A program made the translations under genes and the position numbers. Shown here one piece after another: positions 22,130 through 29,559 of a stretch of 42,334 nucleotides of DNA. The stretch lies in NCBI GenBank assembly GCA_017438865.1, contig JAFRUN010000003.1, forward strand, positions 1 through 42,334. Reading direction: 5' to 3'. Under the pieces are notes generated by a model. The model made no database searches. It was not told the DNA's origin and saw only the letters and a list, made by a program, of their open reading frames with translations. Position 1 is the first letter of the stretch; the number at the start of each line of letters is the position of its first letter. This stretch comes from Clostridia bacterium. GTDB taxonomy: Bacteria > Bacillota > Clostridia > Christensenellales > CAG-138.

Positions 22130-22912
22130 ATGTCACAGGAATCGTTCTGGATCATGCGGACGTTCAATCCGCTGTTCTTCGCCTGCTTCGCGTTCTTCAT
22201 CGCGCTGCTTGCGATCGCAAGTCTGATCCTCAGAAATCGCAGCGAAAAGACGCGTCGGATCGTTCTGATCGTCGCCTGTCTCGTCACGTTCGTCGGCTTC
22301 TTCATCTATAAATACTTCCTGTCCATCGACACGGAGTACGACAAGCTCGTCATCGAAACGCGCGGCGGATTCACCTGGTGGGCGGAGCTGCCGCTGCAGC
22401 TTTGCAACATCAACATGATGCTGATCCCGATCGCCGTCGCGACGAAGAGCCGTCCGCTGATGAGCTTCGGCTTCTTCATGGCGCCGCTCGGCGCGCTGAT
22501 GGCGCTCCTGAGCCCCGCGGTCGGATTCGACGGATATTCGATCTTTCTCCCGCGCATGCTCGGCTTCTACGGCACACATTTCATGATCATCATCGAGGGA
22601 CTTGCGCTCGCAACGTTCGGGCTCTACCGTCCGAAGTTCCGCGACTTCCCGAAGACGATCCTGACGATCGTGATTCTGATGCTTCTGATCACCGGCGTCA
22701 ACCTGCTTCTGATCAAGTGCCATATCTATGAACGTGCAAACTATTTCTTCACGATGGAGCACGAGGGAATCTCGATCCTCAAGCTGTTCTGGAGCTGGAT
22801 CCCCGTGCCGGTGCTGTATCTGCTGCCCGGCGCCGTAATTCTCGTCGCCTACATGTCGCTCGTGACGACGCCGTTCGCGATCGCCGACGCCGTCAAGAAG
22901 AAAAAGGCATAA
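22130..22912 (+). CDS. YwaF/TIGR02206-type integral membrane protein (copy 2)
   Basis: 260 residues, about seven membrane helices. The motif ELPLQLCNINMMLIPIAV (about 84-101) and the segment GFYGTHFMIIIEGLALA parallel the protein at 18731-19486 (FPWQLCSMAMYV and HSFLYHALMLVEAIAAL), so the two are distant paralogues 3 kb apart. Function unknown. GGAGGAG precedes the ATG; it is a single gene with its own promoter and terminator. Confidence 0.75.
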   Translation: MSQESFWIMRTFNPLFFACFAFFIALLAIASLILRNRSEKTRRIVLIVACLVTFVGFFIYKYFLSIDTEYDKLVIETRGGFTWWAELPLQLCNINMMLIPIAVATKSRPLMSFGFFMAPLGALMALLSPAVGFDGYSIFLPRMLGFYGTHFMIIIEGLALATFGLYRPKFRDFPKTILTIVILMLLITGVNLLLIKCHIYERANYFFTMEHEGISILKLFWSWIPVPVLYLLPGAVILVAYMSLVTTPFAIADAVKKKKA

Positions 22913-22923
22913 CCGCATTCCAC

Positions 22924-22955
22924 GGGATCCCCCGGATCGGGGGATCCTTTTTTTG
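22924..22955 (+). terminator. Terminator behind YwaF-type copy 2
   Basis: GGGATCCCCC-GGAT-CGGGGGATCC followed by seven T. Confidence 0.88.
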
Positions 22956-23002
22956 TACGCGATATGCTTTCGGAAAAATAACGAAAATGTATATTTTCCC
23001 TC

Positions 23003-23050
23003 TTTCCGAACGGAAAGAAAGGTGTTATACTTGATACAAGTATAAGTATA
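23003..23050 (+). promoter_or_regulatory. Promoter with two palindromes before xdhA
   Basis: TATACT (23026-23031) is a good -10 box. It is part of the perfect inverted repeat TATACTTG-ATA-CAAGTATA (23026-23044), followed by one more AGTATA (23045-23050). Seventeen bases upstream of the -10 lies TTTCCG, itself the left half of the perfect dyad TTTCCG-AA-CGGAAA (23003-23016) and a poor -35. The arrangement suggests regulated transcription, with an operator over the -10 box and a second protein-binding site at -35. Confidence 0.6.
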
Positions 23051-23067
23051 CGCAGAAAGGAATCGGT

Positions 23068-25377
23068 ATGAGCATCGTTGGCAAAAGCGAGATCCGCGTG
23101 GACGCGTTCGACAAGGCGACCGGGCGGACCAAGTACTATGAGGACCGCATGCCCGCGGGCGCTTTGTATGCGCGCATCAAACACAGCGAGATCGCGCACG
23201 GGTTCGTGAAGTCGGTCGACACCTCCGAAGCCGAAAAGATCAAGGGCGTCGTCAAGGTCCTGACCTGCTTCGACGCGCCGGAGATCGACTTCCCGACGGC
23301 GGGGCATCCGTGGTCGATGGATCCCGGGCATCAGGACGTCGCGGACCGCCGGCTTCTCAACACGCACGTTCGCTATTACGGCGACGACGTGGCGGTTGTC
23401 ATCGCGGAGGACGAGGTTTCCGCCGTGCAGGGCGTCCGTGCGATCAAGGTCGAATACGAAGCGCTTCCGTTCGTGCTGGACGTGCAGAAGGCGATGGAGG
23501 ACGGCGCGCCGCAGCTTCACGAGGGGTATCCGAACAACATTTTAAAGCACACCTCGGTCCGCAAGGGCGATTACGCCGCGGCGATCAGGGAACCGGGGCT
23601 TAAAAAGGTCGAGGGCTGGTACGACACGCCGACGGTGCAGCACTGCCACATCGAGAACCACGGCTGCTTCGCCTACGAGGAGAACGGCCGCATCACGGTC
23701 GTGAGCTCCACGCAGATCCCGCACATCGTGTGCCGCGTGGTCGGGCAGGCGCTCGGCCGCCCGTGGGCGGACGTGCAGGTCATAAAGCCGTACATCGGCG
23801 GCGGATTCGGCAACAAGCAGGACGCGCTCTATGAACCGCTGTGCGCATGGTGCAGTACGCAGGTCGGCGGCAGACCGGTGCGCATCGACTGCTCGCGCGA
23901 GGAGACGTTTGTTTCTAACCGCGTGCGTCACGCGATCCGCTTCCATATCGTAAGCTGGATCCGCCCCGACGGCAGCATGGCGGCAAGAAAGGTGGATCTC
24001 TATTCCAATCAGGGCGCGTACGCAAGCCACGGACACAGCATCGTCGCGAAGGCGATGGGCTCGTTCCCGCAGCTCTATCCGTGCGACAACATGGAATGCG
24101 ACGCGTACACGGTCTATACGAACATCCCTGCGGCGGGCGCGATGCGCGGCTACGGCATGCCGCAGGCGTCGTTCGCGAACGATTCCAACATCGAGGAATG
24201 CGCGCACGCGGTCGGCATGGATCCGGTCGAATACCGGAACCGGTACATCATGCCTTTGGGGTTCGAGGACGGATTCAGCAAGAACGTCAACTATTACGAT
24301 TCGCACCGCGAATGCCTTGAAAAGGGCAAGGAACTGATCGGCTACGACGAGAAGATCAGGGAATTCGCAAAGGATACCGGCGATATCCGCCGCGGCATCG
24401 GCTGCGCCTCGTTCTGGTACAATACGGCGGTCTGGCCGATCGCGCTCGAGACCTCGTCGAACCGTATGCTTCTGAATCTCGACGGCACGGTGACCATGCA
24501 GTGCGGCGAGACCGAGATCGGGCAGGGCGCCGACACCGCGTTCGCGCAGATGGCGGCGGAAGCGATCGGCTTAAAGAGCTATAAGGACGTGCGCGTCGTC
24601 TCCTGTCAGGACACCGACACCACGCCGACGGGCCTCGGCGCCTACGCCTCGCGGCAGACGTATGTGGCGGGCTTCTCGATCCGGCAGACCGCGGAGATCC
24701 TCCGGAACAAGATCTTCGCCTACGCCGAAAAGCTCACGCGGCAGTCGGTCGGCAATATGGACGTCAGGGACGGAAACGTCGTGCGCAAGAACGACGTCAA
24801 GGTGCTGATCTCGCTTTCCGAGCTTGCCATGACCGCGCAGTACAATCCCGCCGACAGCGAGCACATCACGGCGGAAAGCACGTTTACGATCAAGAACAAC
24901 GCGTATTCGTTCGGGTGCACGTTCGCCGAGGTCGAGGTCGACATCCCGATGTGCAAGGTCACGGTGAAGAACATCGTCAACGTGCACGACTGCGGGAACC
25001 TCATCAACCCGGCGCTCGCGGAAGCGCAGGTGCACGGCGGTATGTCGATGGCGATCGGCTACGGTCTCTCCGAACAGCTTCTGTTCGACCAAAAGACCGG
25101 CAGGCCTCTGAACAACAACCTTTTGGACTACAAGCTGTCGACGGTGATGGACCATCCGGACCTCGAAGCGGCGTTTGTCGAGAATCCGGAACCCACGAGC
25201 GTGTTCGGTACCAAGGCGCTGGGCGAGCCGCCGGCATGCTCCGGCGCGCCCGCGATCCGCAACGCGATCTACAACGCGACCGGCGTTGCGCTGCACAAGC
25301 TGCCGATGAACCCGCACAACCTCTTTGCGGCGTTCACCGAGGCGGGACTGATCCACGATTCCTGGCAGGAGGGCTGA
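23068..25377 (+). CDS. xdhA: Xanthine dehydrogenase-family molybdenum subunit
   Basis: 769 residues, as in three-subunit enzymes of the xanthine oxidase family. Molybdopterin-cytosine-dinucleotide and active-site motifs are seen: PYIGGGFGNKQ, AAGAMRGYG, GETEIGQGAD, and the C-terminal TKALGEPPACSGAP with the likely base-catalyst Glu. These enzymes hydroxylate purines or other N-heterocycles. It forms an operon with the FAD and Fe-S subunits (3-nt gap, then 1-nt overlap). No cofactor-maturation gene or permease lies next to it. Purine oxidation is the default guess; another heterocycle, or nicotinate, cannot be excluded. Confidence 0.9.
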   Translation: MSIVGKSEIRVDAFDKATGRTKYYEDRMPAGALYARIKHSEIAHGFVKSVDTSEAEKIKGVVKVLTCFDAPEIDFPTAGHPWSMDPGHQDVADRRLLNTHVRYYGDDVAVVIAEDEVSAVQGVRAIKVEYEALPFVLDVQKAMEDGAPQLHEGYPNNILKHTSVRKGDYAAAIREPGLKKVEGWYDTPTVQHCHIENHGCFAYEENGRITVVSSTQIPHIVCRVVGQALGRPWADVQVIKPYIGGGFGNKQDALYEPLCAWCSTQVGGRPVRIDCSREETFVSNRVRHAIRFHIVSWIRPDGSMAARKVDLYSNQGAYASHGHSIVAKAMGSFPQLYPCDNMECDAYTVYTNIPAAGAMRGYGMPQASFANDSNIEECAHAVGMDPVEYRNRYIMPLGFEDGFSKNVNYYDSHRECLEKGKELIGYDEKIREFAKDTGDIRRGIGCASFWYNTAVWPIALETSSNRMLLNLDGTVTMQCGETEIGQGADTAFAQMAAEAIGLKSYKDVRVVSCQDTDTTPTGLGAYASRQTYVAGFSIRQTAEILRNKIFAYAEKLTRQSVGNMDVRDGNVVRKNDVKVLISLSELAMTAQYNPADSEHITAESTFTIKNNAYSFGCTFAEVEVDIPMCKVTVKNIVNVHDCGNLINPALAEAQVHGGMSMAIGYGLSEQLLFDQKTGRPLNNNLLDYKLSTVMDHPDLEAAFVENPEPTSVFGTKALGEPPACSGAPAIRNAIYNATGVALHKLPMNPHNLFAAFTEAGLIHDSWQEG

Positions 25378-25380
25378 GCT

Positions 25381-26268
25381 ATGTACGATTTGAAGGCATT
25401 GTATGAAGCGGAGAGCGTCGAGCACGCGATCCGGCTTCGTCTGGAGCATCCCGAGGCGCAGATCATTGCGGGCGGCAGCGACGTGCTGGTGCAGATGCGC
25501 GAGGGCAAGCGCGCGGGAAAGGAACTGATCAGCATCTACGGCATCGACGCGATGCGCGGCGTCACGATCGACGAAGACGAAAACATCCGCATCGGATCTT
25601 TGACGAGCTTTTCGCACATCACGCGCGATCCGATCATTCAGAAGTACATCAACGTGCTGGGCGAGGCGGTCGACATGGTGGGAGGACCGCAGATCCGGAA
25701 CATCGGCACCATCGGCGGCAACACCTGCAACGGCGTGACGAGCGCGGACTCCGCGTCCACGCTGCACGCATGGGAGGCGATCGTCGAGCTGACCGGCAAA
25801 AACGGCGTGCGGCGGCTGCCGATCGGGGACTTCTATATCCGGGCGGGACAGGTCGATATCCGCGCGGAGGAGGGCGAGATCCAGACCGCGATCCTGATCC
25901 CGAAGGCAAGCTACGAAAACACGTTCGGATACTACATCAAATACGCGATGCGCAACGCGATGGACATCGCGACGCTCGGCTGCTCGGTCAACGTTCGCCT
26001 TTCGCCCGACAAAAAGACCGTTGCGCGCGCCCGCATCGCCTACGGCGTGGCGGGCCCGGTTCCGATGCGCGCGCAAAGCGCGGAAGCCGTCGCAAACGGC
26101 GCCGAAATCGGCAAGGAAATGATCGACCGGTTCGGTCTTGCGGTATTGAACGACATCAACCCGCGCGACTCGTGGCGCGCGAGCAAAGCGTTCCGTCAAC
26201 ACATCGCGGTCGAGATGGCGAAGCGCTGTCTCTTTGAATCGATCAAGCGCGCGGGAGGTGAGATCTGA
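25381..26268 (+). CDS. xdhB: Xanthine dehydrogenase-family FAD subunit
   Basis: 295 residues. FAD-binding (CO-dehydrogenase flavoprotein type) with AGGSDVLVQM near residue 30, the central QIRNIGTIGGNTCNG (about 104-118), and a C-terminal domain from about 190. It passes electrons from the Fe-S subunit to NAD or another acceptor. Ser replaces Thr in the usual AGGTDL motif, a mild change. Second gene of the operon. Confidence 0.9.
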   Translation: MYDLKALYEAESVEHAIRLRLEHPEAQIIAGGSDVLVQMREGKRAGKELISIYGIDAMRGVTIDEDENIRIGSLTSFSHITRDPIIQKYINVLGEAVDMVGGPQIRNIGTIGGNTCNGVTSADSASTLHAWEAIVELTGKNGVRRLPIGDFYIRAGQVDIRAEEGEIQTAILIPKASYENTFGYYIKYAMRNAMDIATLGCSVNVRLSPDKKTVARARIAYGVAGPVPMRAQSAEAVANGAEIGKEMIDRFGLAVLNDINPRDSWRASKAFRQHIAVEMAKRCLFESIKRAGGEI

Positions 26269-26759
26269 TGGCACAGTATAAGCTGATTCACTGCACGATC
26301 AACGGCAAAGAGGTCGAAAAGATGGTCGACGTGCGCGCGTCGCTGACCGATCTGCTCCGCAACGATTTCCACCTCACTTCGGTCAAAAAAGGGTGCGAGG
26401 TCGGCGAGTGCGGCGCGTGCAACGTGCTGATCGACGGCGAGGCGTTCAATTCCTGCATCTATCTGGCGGCGTGGGCGGACGGCAAGCACATCCGCACGCT
26501 CGAATCGCTGACCGGTCCGGGCGGCGAGATCTCCGACATTCAGCAGGCGTTCATGGAGGAGACCGCGATCCAGTGCGGCTTCTGCACGCCCGGCTTCATC
26601 ATGACGGCGGTGGAGATCCTGGAGACCAAAAAGCTCTACACGCGCGACGAGCTCCGGAAGCTCCTGTCCGGGCACCTTTGCCGCTGCACCGGGTACGAGA
26701 ACATCCTGAACGCGGTCGAGAAGACGATGAAACGGCGCCTCGGCGTTCCGGTCGAATGA
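26268..26759 (+). CDS. xdhC: Xanthine dehydrogenase-family 2Fe-2S subunit
   Basis: 163 residues, normal length. Plant-type 2Fe-2S domain with CEVGECGACNVLIDG and a fourth Cys at about residue 64 (NSCIY), then the helical 2Fe-2S domain with QCGFCTPG and CRCTGYENI. The start overlaps the stop of the FAD subunit by one base, with GGAGGTGA as ribosome-binding site. Confidence 0.93.
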   Translation: MAQYKLIHCTINGKEVEKMVDVRASLTDLLRNDFHLTSVKKGCEVGECGACNVLIDGEAFNSCIYLAAWADGKHIRTLESLTGPGGEISDIQQAFMEETAIQCGFCTPGFIMTAVEILETKKLYTRDELRKLLSGHLCRCTGYENILNAVEKTMKRRLGVPVE

Positions 26760-26774
26760 TTGAAACGATCCTGA

Positions 26775-26798
26775 CCGCTCCCGAACGGAGCGGCTTTT
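26775..26798 (+). terminator. Likely terminator of xdhABC
   Basis: CCGCTCC-CGAAC-GGAGCGG followed by CTTTTCC; the T-run is short. Confidence 0.6.
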
Positions 26799-26853
26799 CC
26801 GTTGAACGGGCAACTGTTCAGCAAAAGTTTGCATTTCTGTCGCAAATTCGGGG

Positions 26854-26882
26854 TTTACCGCGCGGGAAATCTGTGGTAGACT
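26854..26882 (+). promoter_or_regulatory. Promoter of the L,D-transpeptidase gene
   Basis: TTTACC (26854-26859), 17-nt spacer, TAGACT (26877-26882), 22 nt before the start codon. Confidence 0.6.
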
Positions 26883-26904
26883 AATACGGATTTAAGAGGT
26901 AACC

Positions 26905-27900
26905 ATGAAACATTCGACTCGAATTGCGATTTTTATATTTGTTTTCGTCCTGTCGGTCGCCATGATCGGCTGCGATTTCTTTACGCCGAACCAGGTCGTC
27001 GAGGCGACGCAGGAGCCGGTCGTGACGCCGGAACCCGTTCCCGACGTGATCGAAACGCCCGCGCCCGCGGAGGAGGTCGTTGTCTCCGCGCCCGAAACGC
27101 CGGTGCTTCCGACGCTGCCGCCGACGCCCACGCCGTCGCCCACGCCGCTCCCGACGCCCACGCCGGAACCGACGGAGATCCCGTTCTCGTACTATGCGCC
27201 GACGGTCAACATGACGTTCGAGGAGCTGGTCGGTTCGCTGGACGACTTCAACGAGGACGATCCGAACAACGAAAGCACGTTCCGTATGCCGCTGGGCTAT
27301 CCCGCGCCGGACACATACCGCATCATCGTCGACCTCTACTGGCAGGTCGTTATGGTCTATACAAAGGATCCGGAGACCGGCGCGTACACCGTGCCCGTGC
27401 GCTATATGCTCTGCACCACCGGCAGCACCCGCGTCGGCAGCGAAACCCGCACCGGCAAGTTCAAGATGCAGAAGACGCGCGTGCGCTTCGGCAAGTTCGC
27501 GTCCTCACCCGAATCCGCGCAGTACTGGTCGCTGATCTTCAGCAAGACCTATTTCCATTCGACGCTCTACAACAAGCGCCGCGATCTGACCTCCGTGCAG
27601 AAGCTGTCCTACGAATCGCTCGGCAAAAAGGCGTCGCACGGCTGCATCCGTCTGACCGTGCCCGACGCGCGCTGGATCTTCTACAACATTTGCTACGACA
27701 CCGAGGTCGAGATCCGCAAGGGCAGCAAGGACGACGCCGAGACTGCCGCGATCCGCGCGCAGCTTCATCTGGCGCCGTGGAAGGACGACGCGATCATCTC
27801 CGTCGCCAACACGCCGTATACCGACAACTGGCGCATCGAGGACGTGAAGATCGAGATGCCCTACGTCCACGCGACGCAGCCGCCGGTCAAGAAATCATAA
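26905..27900 (+). CDS. L,D-transpeptidase (YkuD) lipoprotein
   Basis: 331 residues. N-terminal hydrophobic segment with probable lipobox AMIGC (Cys about 24), then about 70 residues rich in Pro, Thr and Glu (PTPTPSPTPLPTPTPEPTE) acting as a wall-spanning linker. The YkuD domain starts near residue 135; the catalytic motif SHGCIRL (244-250) has Cys247 and His245. Such enzymes form 3-3 cross-links in peptidoglycan or attach proteins to it. The position upstream of spoIVFAB might fit cortex or spore-wall work, but it has its own vegetative-type promoter. AAGAGG precedes the ATG. Confidence 0.88.
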   Translation: MKHSTRIAIFIFVFVLSVAMIGCDFFTPNQVVEATQEPVVTPEPVPDVIETPAPAEEVVVSAPETPVLPTLPPTPTPSPTPLPTPTPEPTEIPFSYYAPTVNMTFEELVGSLDDFNEDDPNNESTFRMPLGYPAPDTYRIIVDLYWQVVMVYTKDPETGAYTVPVRYMLCTTGSTRVGSETRTGKFKMQKTRVRFGKFASSPESAQYWSLIFSKTYFHSTLYNKRRDLTSVQKLSYESLGKKASHGCIRLTVPDARWIFYNICYDTEVEIRKGSKDDAETAAIRAQLHLAPWKDDAIISVANTPYTDNWRIEDVKIEMPYVHATQPPVKKS

Positions 27901-27913
27901 ATCCGATCAAAAC

Positions 27914-27942
27914 GAAAGCGACGCGGACGCGCCGCTTTTTTG
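27914..27942 (+). terminator. Terminator of the L,D-transpeptidase gene
   Basis: AGCGaCGCG-GA-CGCGcCGCT with one internal mismatch, followed by a T-run. Confidence 0.65.
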
Positions 27943-27944
27943 CT

Positions 27945-27974
27945 GTCATGTTTTCCCGTTTTCCCGCGTAAAGT
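27945..27974 (+). promoter_or_regulatory. Candidate sigma-E promoter of spoIVFAB
   Basis: GTCATGTT (27945-27952) is close to the sigma-E -35 consensus GTCATATT. After 14 nt, CGTAAAGT (27967-27974) is a partial match to the -10 CATACAAT. spoIVFAB is a sigma-E operon in B. subtilis. The better-looking TTGACA at 27975 is too near the gene to serve as a sigma-A -35 box. Confidence 0.4.
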
Positions 27975-27997
27975 TTGACAGCAAGGGGGGAATCGGA

Positions 27998-28642
27998 ATG
28001 AAGCTTGACGAAATGAAGGTACAGTACGATAAAAGCCGCGACGGGTTCACGCGCGAGTCGTCGTTCGATGTCAAACGCGAGAAGCCGCTGCCGAAGATCA
28101 ACATCAACGGGATCGCGGTAAAGGTCGGGCTCTGCGCGGGCGTGCTCGCGCTGGCGTTCATCGTGCGCGCGTTCGGCGTCGGCGCGCCGAAGCAGCAGAC
28201 CGTTGCGGAGGTCAATTCGCATTCGGACGGGACCGGCGAACAGAACGAGGAGAACGTGCCCGGTAAGCTCAGATATGTGGAGGCGTCCGCATCGAAATGG
28301 GCGGCGCCGGTGCGTTCGACCGATATCGAGCTGATGCGCGAAGGGCAGATGCTGCGCTTTACCGCGGGCGCGTCGGACGTTCTTTCCTGCATGGACGGAC
28401 GCGTGCTCTCCGTGGGCACGGACGAAACGCTCGGCGACTATGTGCGCGTACAGTCGGAATCGGACTGCGAGGCGTTCTATTACGGCTTTGAGACGGTCGC
28501 GGTGAAGGAGGGCGATACCGTAAAGGCGGGCGACGCGCTCGGCACGGTGGCGCCCGGCAGGTCGCTCTATCTGAAGGTTTATCAAAGCGGCGCGCCGCAG
28601 GATCCGACCGCCTACGTCGATCTGTCGCTGAACCGCGAATGA
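27998..28642 (+). CDS. spoIVFA: SpoIVFA-like protein (degenerate M23 domain)
   Basis: 214 residues. Cytoplasmic N-terminus of about 36 residues, one membrane helix (about 42-60, VGLCAGVLALAFIVRAFGVG), then an outer domain with LytM/M23 fold features (LSCMDGRVLSVGTDETLGDYVRV, VAVKEGDTVKAGDALGTV). The catalytic metal ligands of M23 peptidases are not seen, as in SpoIVFA, which holds and inhibits the protease SpoIVFB in the outer forespore membrane. The call rests on this plus the overlapping spoIVFB gene and the downstream rplU region. AAGGGGGG precedes the ATG. Confidence 0.78.
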   Translation: MKLDEMKVQYDKSRDGFTRESSFDVKREKPLPKININGIAVKVGLCAGVLALAFIVRAFGVGAPKQQTVAEVNSHSDGTGEQNEENVPGKLRYVEASASKWAAPVRSTDIELMREGQMLRFTAGASDVLSCMDGRVLSVGTDETLGDYVRVQSESDCEAFYYGFETVAVKEGDTVKAGDALGTVAPGRSLYLKVYQSGAPQDPTAYVDLSLNRE

Positions 28643-29514
28643 CGTTTTCGCTCGGCGGAACGCGCGTCCGCGTGACGTTCGCCGCCGTCCTGCTTTCCGC
28701 GTTCTGCATCGTCGCGGGGGAGTGGCGAACGCTGCTTTTCGCGCTGCTGTCGCTTTCCGCGCACGAGGCCGCGCACGCCGTCGCGGCGTGCAATCTCGGC
28801 TGTCCGGTCGCGGAGATCACGCTCTGGCCGTTCGGGGCGGTTATGCGCCTCGACCGGCTGTTTCTTTCCGACCGGAACGAGCGGATCGTCGCCGCGGCGG
28901 GACCGGTCGGCTCGCTCGCGTTCGCGGGGATGCTGAAACTCGCCGGACTCGTTCTGCCCGCGCGCGAATGGTGCGACACACTGGCCGGCGCGAATCTTCT
29001 GCTCGCGCTGTTCAATCTCCTGCCCGCGTTTCCGCTGGACGGTGGGCGGATCTTTCGCACGCTTTTACGGAAAACGCTTCGGGAGCGTACGGTAAAAACG
29101 CTGATGCTGGTCCTGACCGCGCTGATCGCCGCCGGCATGCTTGCGCTCGGCGCCGTGCTCGTATCAAGGGGGTATGGGACGTGGTCGCTGTTTCCGATCC
29201 CGCCGGTCCTGCTCGTTTCGGCGTGGCGGGAATGGCGCGCGCCGGAGACGGGGATCGTCGCGCGCGTCACGGAACGGCGGGAACGGCTGCGCGCGGGTTC
29301 GGCGGAAAAGGCGCAGATCGTCGTGCTCCCTGCGGAAGCGAGCGTCGGCGAAGCGCTTTCCGCGCTGTCCGCGCCGCGGTTCACGTTCGTGCGCGTGCTG
29401 TCCGCCGGCGGATTTGCCGAGCTCGACGAGCGCGCGATCCTGTCCGCCGCAGCAAAATTCGGCCTGCATACGCCGCTGAAAACCGTGATTTTGCAATTGA
29501 CCGCGGGGAAATAG
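28639..29514 (+). CDS. spoIVFB: SpoIVFB-type intramembrane metalloprotease
   Basis: 291 residues. Site-2 protease family M50: HEAAH (42-46, an HExxH zinc motif) and NLLPAFPLDGGR (126-137) with the third ligand Asp134. About six membrane helices, then a C-terminal CBS-like region (about 225-290). SpoIVFB cleaves pro-sigma-K in the mother cell. ATGA overlap with spoIVFA. The last residues of the gene contain the -35 box of the next operon. Confidence 0.88.
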   Translation: MTFSLGGTRVRVTFAAVLLSAFCIVAGEWRTLLFALLSLSAHEAAHAVAACNLGCPVAEITLWPFGAVMRLDRLFLSDRNERIVAAAGPVGSLAFAGMLKLAGLVLPAREWCDTLAGANLLLALFNLLPAFPLDGGRIFRTLLRKTLRERTVKTLMLVLTALIAAGMLALGAVLVSRGYGTWSLFPIPPVLLVSAWREWRAPETGIVARVTERRERLRAGSAEKAQIVVLPAEASVGEALSALSAPRFTFVRVLSAGGFAELDERAILSAAAKFGLHTPLKTVILQLTAGK

Positions 29515-29541
29515 CGTGGTATACTTTATCAGTTAAAGTAT
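29497..29541 (+). promoter_or_regulatory. Promoter and palindrome before the radical SAM gene
   Basis: TTGACC (29497-29502), 17-nt spacer, TATACT (29520-29525). Overlapping and following the -10 box is the perfect inverted repeat ATACTTTA-TCAGT-TAAAGTAT (29521-29541). The ATACTT half-site also occurs in the xdhA operator. Confidence 0.65.
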
Positions 29542-29559
29542 GCACTCGAGGAGAAACGG

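Noticed and set aside
24571-26274. 567-residue minus-strand ORF
   Set aside because: Antisense to the xdh genes, whose motifs are unmistakable.
27975-27980. TTGACA as a sigma-A -35 box for spoIVFA
   Set aside because: A -10 box at normal spacing would fall on the start codon; no such box is present. A sigma-E-like pair just upstream fits better.
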